This document shows positions 28,331 through 41,324 of a stretch of 64,000 bases of DNA, in pieces (the first letter of the stretch is position 1; every line of letters starts with the position of its first letter). The stretch is taken from contig CM068581.1 of assembly GCA_035048485.1 (NCBI GenBank), positions 7,763,430-7,827,429 of the forward strand, in the 5' to 3' direction. The notes below the pieces were generated by a model that saw nothing but the letters and a program-made list of their open reading frames with translations, searched no databases and was not told where the DNA came from. Made by a program: the position numbers and the translations under genes. Source of the DNA: Pteria penguin (lineage: Eukaryota > Mollusca > Bivalvia > Pterioida > Pteriidae).

Positions 28331-29640
28331 TCAGAGTGATTTTGAGTTGCTTATAGTGTAGTCACAGTGACTTTGAGTCGCCAACAATATACTGTCAGAA
28401 AAAGGTTAAGTAGAACACTTGCCACATTTACATATTCAATTCTATATATGCAGATTTTGAAGACCTATATTGTTCAAGTTTGAAAAATTGCTTAAATTGC
28501 CTATGCATGCGTATATCAAAAACACATGGATACTTATATATATACATGCAGTGTGGAACTTTATATGTTTTATATTATATTACCAATCTGATATGCTTAA
28601 TATCAGGGTTTTATCAATAATCATTTTATTCATAGTTAGATGAATACATACTGTGGAAAAAAGAGATCAGTGAATTTGATAGAATATATAATGATGGAGT
28701 AATTATAAAGGGAACTCTGTAGGAAGAATCATATCGATATCAGCTAACAGCGTGTAGACAATTCGCCCTCCATCATTACTACTTCAAAATTTAATTTGGT
28801 ATTTTCATAGGAACGGGACTCCAGGGACAATTTTCTACACATTACTTTCAGTACGCGTTGTTTTTATTGAATCAAAATGATTTATCAATGCTTTTAGAGA
28901 TCGTTGTGCATACATGGTGAAGTTATTCTTCATTTATAGAGAGCGTGGCACTTCTGTTGGCAACATTTTACCGTGATCACTAAAATTTATAGGTTAGTAT
29001 TCGGTGAACGGTGACATAACATAGTTGAAGACCAAGGGACACTTTCATTAGGTAGGTAAAATATATCATAAATTTGATCATTTTAAATACATTTTTGTAA
29101 TCATATTAAATGAAAGAAAAGGAATTTTTTCGTAGTCTTTGAAAATAAGATAGCTTTTCATAAAATCCAGAGAGATAGGATGTAAATATATGAATTATGA
29201 ATATATAAACTGTATAGATCATACTTAAGGATAGTTATAGAAAATTTACTATTGTTTAAAACAAAGAATTAAATTACGGTTGATATTCTGAATATGTTGA
29301 ATGATGTTATTGATTTAAAACGAAAAATCCAAAGAGGCCGAAAGATTAGCCTTTAGCATTTGGACTTAAATACAGAATTTGAAAAACAATTTAACTTTTG
29401 TTTGAAGTTACATATACTTTTGTAAGCAGATGACACAGTTTTATTCGTATTCTTAAGTAAAATTTACAAAATTAATTAAATGTATTTAATTATATTTGTA
29501 CATTTTGGAATGCTAAGATGATTGATAACGCAATAGTCCATAACAAAGATCACGAAGGGTAATGTTTGAGGGTCCAAAACGCGTACTTAACCACCGGCGT
29601 AAATAATCAAAACAAAGATCACGAAACGAAGGGTATACAA
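28331..29640. other. Unassigned AT-rich sequence
   Basis: No gene, repeat family or structured element recognised. Confidence 0.5.
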
Positions 29641-30079
29641 ATCCCTACAAATAGTTATGTGGTGCACCGTATACGCATTTCGACAACATAATGTCTCTTC
29701 AATGATGCCTAAGGCCTAACCTGTGGAAATTTTAAAGAGCAAATTACGAAGCCGTTTTCATGCCATTTTAAAGAAGAAAACTTTTTTTTATCTCGTTCGA
29801 ACGAGAAACTTTCTCGTTCGAACTTTTATATATGAATTAAGGTGTTTTGTTATTTAGATAAGTGTGATTAGGAATTATTTCATTTGATACATACAATGAT
29901 ACGTATACATTTATATATGCATAATTGCATATATTTCATGAACTACACACTTACAACACAACGTACATATGCATGGTTATTCCAAAACACACAACTTTTC
30001 AACAGAAAGGAAATACTTTAGTTAAAGTATAATTTATTATATGGCGAAGAAGATGAATGCGTGGGGAAAAAAAGGAAAT

Positions 30080-30101
30080 GGGGGGGGGGGGGGGGGGGGG
30101 T
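30080..30101. repeat. Poly-G run of about 20 bases
   Basis: A homopolymer G tract just before the 5' truncation point of the Penelope-like copy. Confidence 0.95.
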
Positions 30102-30109
30102 AATATGCC

Positions 30110-31315
30110 AACAGAGATATTCTGCCCTCTTTTGACTTTTCGACTCTTTACACAACGATCCCTCATCAGAAATTAAAAGACAGATTAGCGGAAATTATTC
30201 AAAATGCATTTACTAGTAAAACAGAAACCGCAAATTCAAATATATAGTAATAGGCCACGATAAAACTTACTTTGTTAGGGAAAATTCTGATTCCAAAAAT
30301 AAATACACTGAAACAGCTGTCATCCAGATGTTGAACTTTCTTATCGATAACATTTTTGTGGTGTTTGGAGGTAAGGTTTTTCAACAAATTGTCGGCATTC
30401 CAATGGGTACTAACTGTGCTCCGCTTCTGGCTGACATATTCCTTTACTCATACGAAGCTGAATTCATTCAGTCTTTGCTTTCGCAAGGAAAAAAAATGGC
30501 TCTTGGCTTCAATTTTACTTACAGATATATAGATGACTTGCTTTCAATTAATAATCCTTCATTCGCGGATTACCTTAGCATCATCTATCCAAGTGAACTT
30601 GAGGTCAAAGAAACCACAGAAAGTAGTAATTCTACTTCGTATTTAGATATTATGTTGTCTTTCGACATTAATGGTCAATTGAACACCTCACTCTATGACA
30701 AACGTGACGATTTCAATTTCGCTATCACAAACTTTTCTTTCATAAGTAGCAACATTCCATCATCGCCCGCATACGGCGTATTCATATCTCAGTTAATACG
30801 TTATTCCAGAGCATGTTCAAATTACAGTGACTTTGTTCTGAGGGCTAGGCGACTTTCAGTTAAGCTGCTCAACCAGGGTTATGTATGTGCTAGACTAGCA
30901 ACGTCACTGAGGAAATTCTATGGTCGTTACGAGAATCTTATTACTCCATATGATATCTCGTTATCCAGACTTTTAAATGATATTCTGGACTGAGACCGAT
31001 TCCGATCATTTTACACAGATTTCACACCTTCTATACTAGAAGGTTACCTACTTCGACTTCTCCATATATAAATACATATGGAATTTACACGATCTGACTC
31101 TTTCTACTGGGTATATGTGACGGGTGTTGCTAGCAAACAGGAGATGCTCACTCTCCCCGGGCACCTGATCTCACTCCATTACAGGGGTTCACATATGCTC
31201 TTCAAGTAGACATATTTTGTTATTTTCCATTTGTTTTTCATTTTCACTGATTTTGTATGTCCTCTGGTTTTATGATTTTTGGACTTGTGCTTTGGATTTA
31301 TCCATCATCTCTACA
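30110..31315 (+). mobile_element. Penelope-like retroelement, 5'-truncated, best preserved RT
   Basis: The copy begins within the SFDFSTLYTTIP region of the RT and then runs as one open frame of 221 codons (30328-30993). It includes FLIDNIFVVFGGK, QQIVGIPMGTNCAPLLADIF, FTYRYIDDLL (catalytic Asp pair intact) and the thumb segment ending KFYGRYENLITPYD. The 3' tail with CTCTCCCCGGGCACCTGATC follows to about 31315. The N-terminal part is missing, so it cannot be autonomous. The copies at 46500-47355 (plus) and 19062-19700 (minus) belong to the same subfamily. Confidence 0.9.
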
Positions 31316-31784
31316 CTCCTCTTGTAATTAAAAGTATTATAATAGTTGTAAATTATGATTTATACATTTCAGAATTGAAATATAAACTGAATGGTACTTA
31401 CTGATATACAATAAAACACTTATAATTATGCATTATGATTTCATTAATGATTAATGTTAATTGGTGAGGTCACTGAGCCAAGTTAGTTTGATTCCAGTGG
31501 CTTAAAACATAAATATAAAAAAGGAGGAGATGAGGCTCCAAATCAAATGTTACAAACATACTTTAGATCTACCATTTGATAGACTGAAATAATACGTATA
31601 ATGTATTTCAACTAAATTCAGGCCAAACACGGCCAAATGCTCCTGCCTATGTAGTTATTTAAATGATCAAATATCCGCTGTTAAAGAAATTATTAGAAAA
31701 TATCAAAAGATTTATTGATGGACGATATTCCATTTCTTTCTGTCGGTTAATAACACTTATCACTGTAGACTATGGTATATGATA

Positions 31785-31885
31785 TTAGTTTCTCGTTCGA
31801 ACGAGAAAAAAAAATCTCGTTCGAACGAGATTTTTTTCTCGTTAAAACGAGATAGTTTCTCGTTCGAACGAGATAAAAAAAAATT
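31785..31885. repeat. Cluster of CTCGTTCGAACGAG palindromes
   Basis: Perfect 14-bp palindromes repeat three times, with one CTCGTTAAAACGAG variant, separated by A/T-rich spacers. Two related palindromic units are at 29785-29825 in the opposite MITE arm. The layout parallels the CTCG..CGAG cluster at 8083-8212. Confidence 0.9.
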
Positions 31886-32204
31886 TTTTTTTTCTTCTTT
31901 AAAATGGCACGAAAAGGCTTCGTAGCAAATTTATAACACAATTGTCCTGAAAGCAAGAGCCATAGAACCGATCTAAGGACAGACTTTGCCTGGTGAGATA
32001 CTCCTTAGTTTTAGAATAATTTACAAACTAATCACATTAAATATTTTCGGGTCAGTAAAGTGATACTAAAACTGGTCTAATAACACCACCAAAGACAAGC
32101 AATGCAGATAAGCAAGCAACCGAACATGTCAAAACGCCTGCAGGGAGACCCATCCGATTATTTTAATTTTTTAATTTACTTGAAAGTGATAAATACAAAA
32201 CTTC

Positions 32205-32265
32205 AAAGGGAGGCTCTTGCGATGCTCGGTTCCTTATCTGCCGATGATCGGATTGCGAAAAAACC
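32205..32265 (-). repeat. Isolated relic of the 69-bp satellite unit
   Basis: TCTGCCGATGATCGG with the flanking GCTCGGT..CTT.TCTGCC context matches the reverse complement of the 69-bp unit at 1-6988 over about 42 bases with several mismatches. It is a single copy 25 kb from the array. Confidence 0.6.
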
Positions 32266-33225
32266 ATCTCGGACTAATCATCGATGACCTTTTGATTTCA
32301 AAAGTGCTTAGAGAGTCCCACATCCACCATCCACTATCCACCGACGTCATATTTTTAACAGTTAAGTATCAGTTGTCCAACGCATCAGATGAAAATAACT
32401 CCGCGCTGTTTTTTTAAACTGATCAATGAACAAATTTAATTATACCTCATCATCTTGCCATTCAGCCATCAAGATTCAGGTACTAAGACTCATTCTTAAA
32501 TTGTGCTTAATATAGTTCTTACTTACTGTAATGATCTTTAACAAACAAAAATAGGAAAATTCCGTCTTTGGATTCTGATTATTGCTCTAGCATTAGAATT
32601 GCCTTAAAACTTAAAGTAAATGTGATGTGATATAAAATGTATGAGTTATATATTGACATTGTCTTACCCTTTATTGTGAGCTGTTATACTCTATATATAT
32701 TATTGTTGAAACTCATTTTAATACTAAAATCCAAGGTAGACTAGGGGTTTCGTTAATTCATAAATGGCAAAACCACATTTCGTCATATTAGAGATACATT
32801 CTTTCATTTAAAGTTATCAATTCTTGATTGACATATATTATGTTGTTTCCTTTCCTTTTAATTAGGAAAAATCTTGAAATTATTATAATAACACTAAGAA
32901 TTCTGACATCTTGTTTGTATGAAAAATCATGACAGGAACAATAAAGGAAATCAATGCTGGCGATTTGCTATTTGGGCATTCGAGAGCTTTGGACTTAAAC
33001 TGCCATCTTAAATAAGCTTTAAGGGGTTTGACATACATTACAACTAACTATATACATGTAAAATATATTATCTATTCAATTAACATTTTTGTGCAAAAAT
33101 TGCAAAAATTTTTGATTAAACATGTATTCAACTCAAGGAACATCGTAAAATAACAATTTTCTGAAATCTTATTGACATACGATAAAATGTGTCATGTAAG
33201 CAATTTGTCAGCTGTGGCGTTATGA
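32266..33225. other. Unassigned AT-rich sequence
   Basis: No gene or element recognised; short frames only. Confidence 0.5.
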
Positions 33226-33227
33226 GT

Positions 33228-33440
33228 ATTAGGAGTATACCATAAATTAAAAGAGAAAACTGAAGACATCTGACAAAGCTGTATGACAAAAATACAAAGG
33301 ACATGCACACTAAACATGATAATAGTAGAATATATACGGAAAAACGACACTACAAAAATATTCGATTTTGCTGCGTTAATAATATCGACATAGAACGGTC
33401 AATTGAAATGACAAACGTCATTCAATTGGTGCGGTTAAAG
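33228..33440 (-). mobile_element. Penelope-type 3' tail, solo, diverged
   Basis: Contains GAAGACATCTGACAAAGCTG and an ACAAAAATATTCGATTTTG..GACATAGAACGGTCAA segment resembling 26580-26710, so it is a diverged tail in the minus orientation. Confidence 0.6.
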
Positions 33441-33559
33441 TATGATTTTTATTTCTGAACCTAGAGATATATAAGACGTCATAGATATTTTTTTCAACAG
33501 CATAAATATTGGTTACTGTTTTGAAAATTGAAAAAGCCCTAATTGATACATTATGAGTG

Positions 33560-35320
<1,761 letters not shown>

Positions 35321-35344
35321 TTATTGATAATTATGACATACATG

Positions 35345-36160
35345 TATGATGTCAAATCAAGTATAGTGAAAAAGTTCAAGATGGTAAGTTTGTATGCTCA
35401 GATCCCAAAATGTCGGTTAACACTCTTGAAAAGGGGATTTCAAATTGCACCAGACCACTATATCAACCATAGAACTTCATCAATGACGATTTCAAACGTC
35501 CCTCAATATATCCTTGTGAGAGTAGTTTCGTTGCAAGAAGCCACGAAGGACGAAATCTTAGTATTTAGAACACGCCCTGGCATATCGCATAAGCTGTGAA
35601 CTGAAGACGTCATATGCGGGAGAGTAAGGTATGTTGCTTCTCAGGAAAGGGAAGTTGGTAATAATGAAATTGAAATCGTCATGTTTGTCATAGGTAACTA
35701 ACAAAACATCATCACTAACTGATAGGAGTAAATGGAGGTATACAGCATAATATCCGCTCTAAGTTGTATTTTATTTATCTTGAGTTCCTTTGGATATATG
35801 ATGTTAAGTTAATCTCTAAATACAGGGTGTTAATCGACAAAATCTCATTGATGTGTCTGTATGTAAAGTTAAAACGAGACGCTAATTGCTTATTGCTTTG
35901 AAAATCAGAGACTGCATGAATTCTGCTTCGCAGTAGTACAATAATGTCGGCCGAAAATGGCGCGCAATCGTTCCCATCGGAATTCCAACAAACTGCTGGA
36001 AAATTTTCCCACCAAAATATTATCTATGAGAAATTCTAAAATTTAGATGATCTCGTTTTCTGTATAGCTGATGTTATAAATGTATTTACGTTCAATAGTC
36101 TTGAATTAAAATGCATCAATGATATTATTCAACTGAATTTCTGTTAAACAAAGCCATCGA
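35345..36160 (-). mobile_element. Degenerate Penelope-like RT
   Basis: The minus strand carries eroded pieces of the same RT. These include an IPMG-like region near 35970-36000, a GGK..FQQF-like piece near 36000, and the thumb region at 35480-35640, where it matches 50359-50560. Many stops and frameshifts are present. Confidence 0.7.
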
Positions 36161-37928
36161 ATCTGATAAGGAAACAACTTTATTTGACATACAGATATAC
36201 ATTACAATCATCGACAATGATATTTTAGCATAGTCGATAAACGCGACGATGTAACACATTTTATTAAGATCTTCTATCTCGATTCAAAAGAGTTACTTTT
36301 CAGTAAAGGTAATAAAATTGTGGTCCGCCGTTGGATCTTACGTCATACACCTATGTTATTTTTAAGGCCAGTAAAGATTAAACGTTTAAAACCAAGCATG
36401 GCAATTTCGGATCACCTTCGGGTCCTTTGCCATTCATACATATGGGATTAATCTACAATATCACCAAGTTTCATCCAAAAATCTCCAGTACTCACCGAGA
36501 TATGCGAATTTTAAAAATGTAGAATGATCTCATTTTGTTTAGTCGAAAAAAGTTAGGTCCGACCAAGTATTGCTTTTCAGCAGTATGTATTAAGCAGAAT
36601 TTCCCATCCCAATTTCACGCTGACCTTGTATACAAACCAAGGAGTGTCAGAGGTTAATTCAGTATCAATGCTCATAAATAGTTAAATATCCTTCGAAGGT
36701 GACAGTATGCAGGTATGTCTGTAATAATGTTTTTTTTTAACAATATGTAAAAATATAGACATATTAAAATCTTTTAAAATTTACCTAATTAATTCAAAAG
36801 CAATTTTAATGTTTAAAAATGTTTTAATATTTTTAATGTACCGGACTTCCCTTTGGGACTACTTAGAATCTTTAATGTTTAAGATTTGTTAAATACCAAA
36901 AAAAAAAAAAAAAAAAAAAAAAAATAGAATAAAATCAATTCAATTGTTGGAAATCTGGAAAGGTTTTCTGATAGAAGAAACTGGATTTGTTACACATGTA
37001 GTTTGAAAAAAATATTTCGCTTGAAATCTTTCCTATGTTTATAACCTTGGTGATTTGTGCCATACGGCTTGGTCAGATATCTTCTATGTTTTCTCTTATT
37101 AACAATAACATTTTATAAATAATCAAGTATGTATTCTTTTTCTTTTCATACCGACTTTAATGCCTTTTTGGAAAAAGTGGGGGTTTTTTTTTCTTATTTT
37201 ATCAAACACTTTTTAAAAGCGTCAATTAATGTTTACCGTTTCGTGAATTTAATGTCTATAGATCTTTTTTGTGAACATGTATATTTACAAAATTTCTGAA
37301 TGATTAATTTCTTTTGTGGCAAATGGTATAATTTTGGTTACATACATGTTTGTCATTTTTGTGCGTGTGAATGAAACAAACAGTTCGAATATAATATAAC
37401 ATATTTTTCATGTCGTTCAAATGTTTAACTGTATAACTTTTTCAGATAAAAATATTAGATGTTGATTGATTTCACTATAACTTTACCCGGACTACGGCTA
37501 ATTGTAAAATGAGTGTATATAATACTAATACAATTATGGAATAGAATTAAAGTAGAAAATAAAAATTCAAAAGCACATGATACACCGACTGTCTTATATA
37601 CAGAAGTAAAACGAGTTGCGTGCAATTAACTGATGGACAAATGTCCGACATCGCATCTGTAGGCACACTTGTTATAATGACATAATACATAAATGGCCCA
37701 CAAAACAATTATTTAATTATGACCTCAGAATGAAACTAAATAATGGGGGTGGTTTAAATCAGATCTGGCGATTCCCTTAATTCTACCAATAAAATTATTG
37801 CAATCCAGTTGGTTGAAAGGGGCCATCATAAGCGATTGTTCCCTCAAATACCACATGTCCTAAAATGATCGGACTTCATTTTTTAGATCATGAACGTAAA
37901 TATATGACATGTATTATCATTATTATTA

Positions 37929-38001
<73 letters not shown>

Positions 38002-38003
38002 AT

Positions 38004-38058
<55 letters not shown>

Positions 38059-38460
38059 ATGTTTTGAAATGATGACCGTTGAAAATATTGTCATTACAGT
38101 AAAACAGTAGTTTGCTCTTGATGATGTCATTAGCTAAATGAAGACCCTTGACGTAGCAATTTCAGTGGTCTCATCAGACTTACGCTTTGGTCTAATCAGA
38201 CCGCCTCCATACCATGTGTGGGGTTATCATTTCACCATACTGATCACTCTCATGAAGAATACTTCACTATGTTATACTGACTGAACTTGAAAACTAAGTA
38301 TACGTTAGGGGCATTTGAAACAAAACAATTTAAAACCTTGTTTGAATCTTACACTTCCATGCTACCTCATCCCTCCTCTGGTTCTTCCAATTTTCCTATT
38401 TCGTTTTGTATTATACATATTTCTTATTGTTTAATGATCCGAAACTAAGCGTTTTACTTC
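36161..38460. other. Intergenic sequence with simple repeats
   Basis: A poly-A run of about 25 lies at 36898-36924. At 37911-38058 an (ATT)n tract passes directly into (ATC)n. A Penelope-type tail motif is at about 37045-37100. No gene is seen. Confidence 0.6.
37911..38058. repeat. Compound (ATT)n-(ATC)n microsatellite
   Basis: About 29 ATT units followed by about 18 ATC units. Confidence 0.97.
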
Positions 38461-38464
38461 ATCT

Positions 38465-38690
38465 TGTTAGGGAATTCGATTTCAATAAATATAGAACATA
38501 TATACCTTTTAATTTTGTGCACCAGATGCGCATTTTGACAACTTATGTCTCTTCAGTGATGCTTGTGGCAGAATGGTTGGAATTCTGATATTATGTGAAT
38601 ATTTGAAGTGCGAGCAGTATTAAAACCAAAATGACCGAAAAAGTAAACCAAAGAATCAATCTAAGGACAAAGTGACATCTTCTAATTTTG
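38465..38690 (+). repeat. Dispersed bivalve-type repeat, most complete copy
   Basis: Contains ATAGAACATATATACC, GCACCAGATGCGCATTT, TGTCTCTTCAGTGATGCT and, 100 bp on, CAAAGAATCAATCTAAGGAC. Parts of this series recur at 20885, 21780, 22005, 24140, 29645/31945 and 34505. It ends about 20 bp before the peptide gene's acceptor. Confidence 0.75.
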
Positions 38691-38712
38691 TATGATACTT
38701 TTTTGCAGTTCT

Positions 38713-38844
38713 ATGATGAAGAGAACTGCATTGTTATCGGTGGTTTTAATCGCTTGTATATTCTCATCAATGGGAGGTCCAGCCAGACAAGCAAAGCTGT
38801 TGGATTATATGAAGACGAAACGTTGGTTTTATGATAATAAACAG
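38713..38844 (+). CDS. Peptide gene exon A: signal peptide
   Basis: 44 codons from the first of two adjacent ATGs. The 5' boundary is set by the TTTTGCAG acceptor and the 3' boundary by the GTAAAT donor. The frame reads on to 38907 only by intron read-through. Confidence 0.75.
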
Positions 38845-41324
38845 GTAAATATCGTCATGGATAAGAGAAGTGAGTCAAATGAAGCATACAGAAAACAAGG
38901 TCTGTAATTACGCATATTTGCATAATTTCATCTTTTTCGCTATATAAGAAAAATCTGGTTGATACATCATTATTGATACATCATTAACAATTTGATGATT
39001 TGACTTTCTATAGCCTTGCTCTGATGTTTTATTGATAACATCCGTTTTAAAAATCATTGAACCTCTTTCATGAAACGTTGAGATATTTTTGTGTTATAGT
39101 TTTGGAATTCATAGTAGCTGCTTCTAGCTTCACAAGAAACGCTCTTTCCTCTCCATCATTTTAATTCTTCTTTGATCTACACCATTCCATCACGGTGGTA
39201 CGCAGTTTTTAATGCCACATTAACACAGATAGAACCAGACATTTTCACATTTTACATTGATAGATGTTCCTTCTGTCTTTTCCTTTTGGATTATAACTGC
39301 ATTTACTGTTCTTTGCAGTCTTTATTTACTTCCTCCCTATCACAGTCGTTTTATTTATATTTCATTAGAAATCATATTGCCACACAAGCTTATTTTAGAC
39401 ATACAAGTTATTCTTTAAATCAAGTGTTATCATACCCCTTTTCTTGTGTTTTCTGACTGTGACAGTATTGTTACACGTTCTTGGCAAGCCTTGTGTGTTT
39501 TGGTCATTAATTTCGGATGTAACTAGTCAAGCAGGATATGGAAAAACTTGCGATTTTTTGTAAAGATGCTTGCAGATCTTAACTCTGATTTTCAAAGATC
39601 CACCATTGTCCAACGTGGTGTGTGTGTGTGTATGTGTGTGTGTGTGTGTGTGTGTGTTGTTGTGAGTGCCAGAGTCACATGTGAACTTTGGACGTTTATA
39701 TTCACATTGGCAATAAATGTTTGAAACCACATAAAACACACGAATAGTGATAGATAATACTTTAGTGATACTATATGGAGGATAATTTTTAAAATCTTAA
39801 ATGTGTGTTCTTTGATTGCACTTCTGTTGTGGATAGTGGGAAGGTGGGTACGCATATTCGATAAGTACACCAGGTAAGCGACGACTGTCTCTGTAATTAC
39901 CTGTTTAGCGACGACTGCCTCTGTAATTTTCTGTTAAGCGACGACTGACTCTGTAATTACCTGTTTAGTGACGACTGTCTCTGTAATTTTCTGTTAAGCG
40001 ACGACTGTCTCTGTAATTACCTGTTTAGCGACGACTATATCTGTAATTACTTGTTTAGTGACGACTGTCTCTGTAATTACCTGTTTAGCGAGGACTGTCT
40101 CTGTAATTACCTGTTTAACGACGACTGTCTCTGTAATTACTTGTTTAGCCACGACTGTCTCTATAATTACCTGTTTAGTGGCGACTGTCTCTGTAATTTT
40201 CTGTTAAGCGACGACTGCCTCTGTAAATCTCTGTAAAGCGACGACTGTCTCTGTAATTACTTGTTTTGTGACGAGTGTGTAATTACCTGTTTAGCGACGA
40301 CTGTCTCTGTAATTACCTGTTTAGCGACGACTGTCTGTAATTTTCTGTTAAGCGACGACTGCCTCTGTAATTTCCTGTTAAGCGACGACTGTCCCTATTA
40401 TTTTCTGTTTAGCGACGACTGTCTCAGTAATTACCTGTTTAGCGACGACTGTCTCTGTAATTTTCTGTTAAGCGACGACTGTCTCTGTAATTACCTATTT
40501 AGTGACAACTGTCTCTGTAATTATCTGTTTAGCGATGACTGTCTCTGTAATTAACTGCTTAGTGACGACTGTCTCTGTAATTACTTGTTAAGCGACGACT
40601 GTTTAAAAAATTCTGTAATTACCTGTTTAGCGACGACTCTCTCTGTAATTTTCTATTAAGCGACGACTGTCTCTGTAATTTTCTGTTAAGCAACGACTGT
40701 CTAAGTAATTTTCTGTTTAGCGACGACTGTCTCTGTAATTACCTGTTTAGTGACGACTGTTTCTGTAATTACCTGTTTAGCGATGACTGTCTCTGTAATT
40801 ACCTGTTTAGCAACGACTGTCTCTGTATTTTTCTGTTAAGCGACGACTGCCTCTGTTATTACCTGTTAAGCGACGACCGTCTCTGTAATTACCTGTTAAG
40901 CGACGACTGTCTCTGTAATTACCTGTTAAGCGACGACTGTCTCTGTAATTTTCTGTTAAGTGACGACTGCTTCTGAAATTTTCTGTTAAGTAACGACTGT
41001 CTTTGTAATTGCCTGTGTTAAGTCGGTAATGTAACTTTTTAGACCGAAATTTTGTGGTGTCTTTTTATGTGTTTATGCTTCTTTGATGTCCATGTCCATA
41101 CCAATTTACGTCATATAACTAAATCAGATGTATTTTTTGTCCTTAAGCATCACTTTAACATTTCAATTCCATTTCAGTGTGCATCCTACTTCGAAGAGTG
41201 TGTTCCTGAGAAGAACAATTGTTGTGGGGATCTGCAATGCTTAAATAGCCTGGAAGACCTCTGTCTTTATCCATTAGAAAGATGTTTTTGTACTAATCTA
41301 AGACTTTATAATGCTAAATATTAA
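38713..41324 (+). CDS. Small secreted cysteine-rich peptide precursor, two coding exons
   Basis: Exon A (38713-38844) follows an acceptor TTTTGCAG at 38708, so a 5' UTR exon probably lies upstream. It encodes Met-Met-Lys-Arg, a hydrophobic signal core (residues ~5-20) and a short basic pro-like segment (KTKRW). It ends AACAG|GTAAAT, phase 0. Exon B (41178-41324) follows ATTTCAG and encodes the Cys-rich mature part, ending in TAA. The precursor is 92 residues. Mature cysteines are spaced C-X6-C-X6-CC-X4-C-X7-C-X6-C-X-C, eight in all. The CC pair and closing CXC suggest a disulfide-knotted extracellular peptide. I recognise no named family; hormone, defence and inhibitor roles are all open. Confidence 0.75.
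39617..39660. repeat. (TG)n microsatellite
   Basis: TG tract in the intron of the peptide gene. Confidence 0.95.
39872..41020. repeat. 30-bp minisatellite, ~38 units, in the peptide gene intron
   Basis: Units of the type GCGACGACTGTCTCTGTAAT followed by TACCTGTTTA repeat every 30 bp with point changes and a few length variants. Frames stay open because 30 is divisible by 3. On the minus strand each unit contains CAGGTAATTACAG, which reads as a donor followed by an acceptor. Confidence 0.95.
41178..41324 (+). CDS. Peptide gene exon B: eight-cysteine domain
   Basis: 48 codons plus stop. The apparent ORF starts at 41052, but sequence before the CATTTCAG acceptor is T-rich intron. All cysteines of the precursor's mature part are in this exon. 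Confidence 0.78.
   Translation, partial: CASYFEECVPEKNNCCGDLQCLNSLEDLCLYPLERCFCTNLRLYNAKY

Larger units (their letters stand above)
29645..32020. mobile_element. Three-layer nested insertion: old dispersed repeat, palindromic MITE, Penelope-like element
   Basis: The outer layer is a dispersed repeat whose 5' part (29645-29735) and 3' part (about 31945-32020, with ATCTAAGGACAGA) flank the insert. The middle layer is a MITE with inverted ends (29735-29830 and 31785-31945, both with TTTTAAAGAAGAAAA and CTCGTTCGAACGAG palindromes). The inner layer is a Penelope-like copy (30110-31315). The order gives the relative ages: dispersed repeat oldest, Penelope youngest. The MITE arms may instead be two separate inverted copies. 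Confidence 0.7.

Noticed and set aside
40051..40554. Cys-rich repeat frames resembling a secreted protein
   Set aside because: They are translations of the 30-bp minisatellite in the intron of the peptide gene; there is no signal peptide and length variants break the frames.
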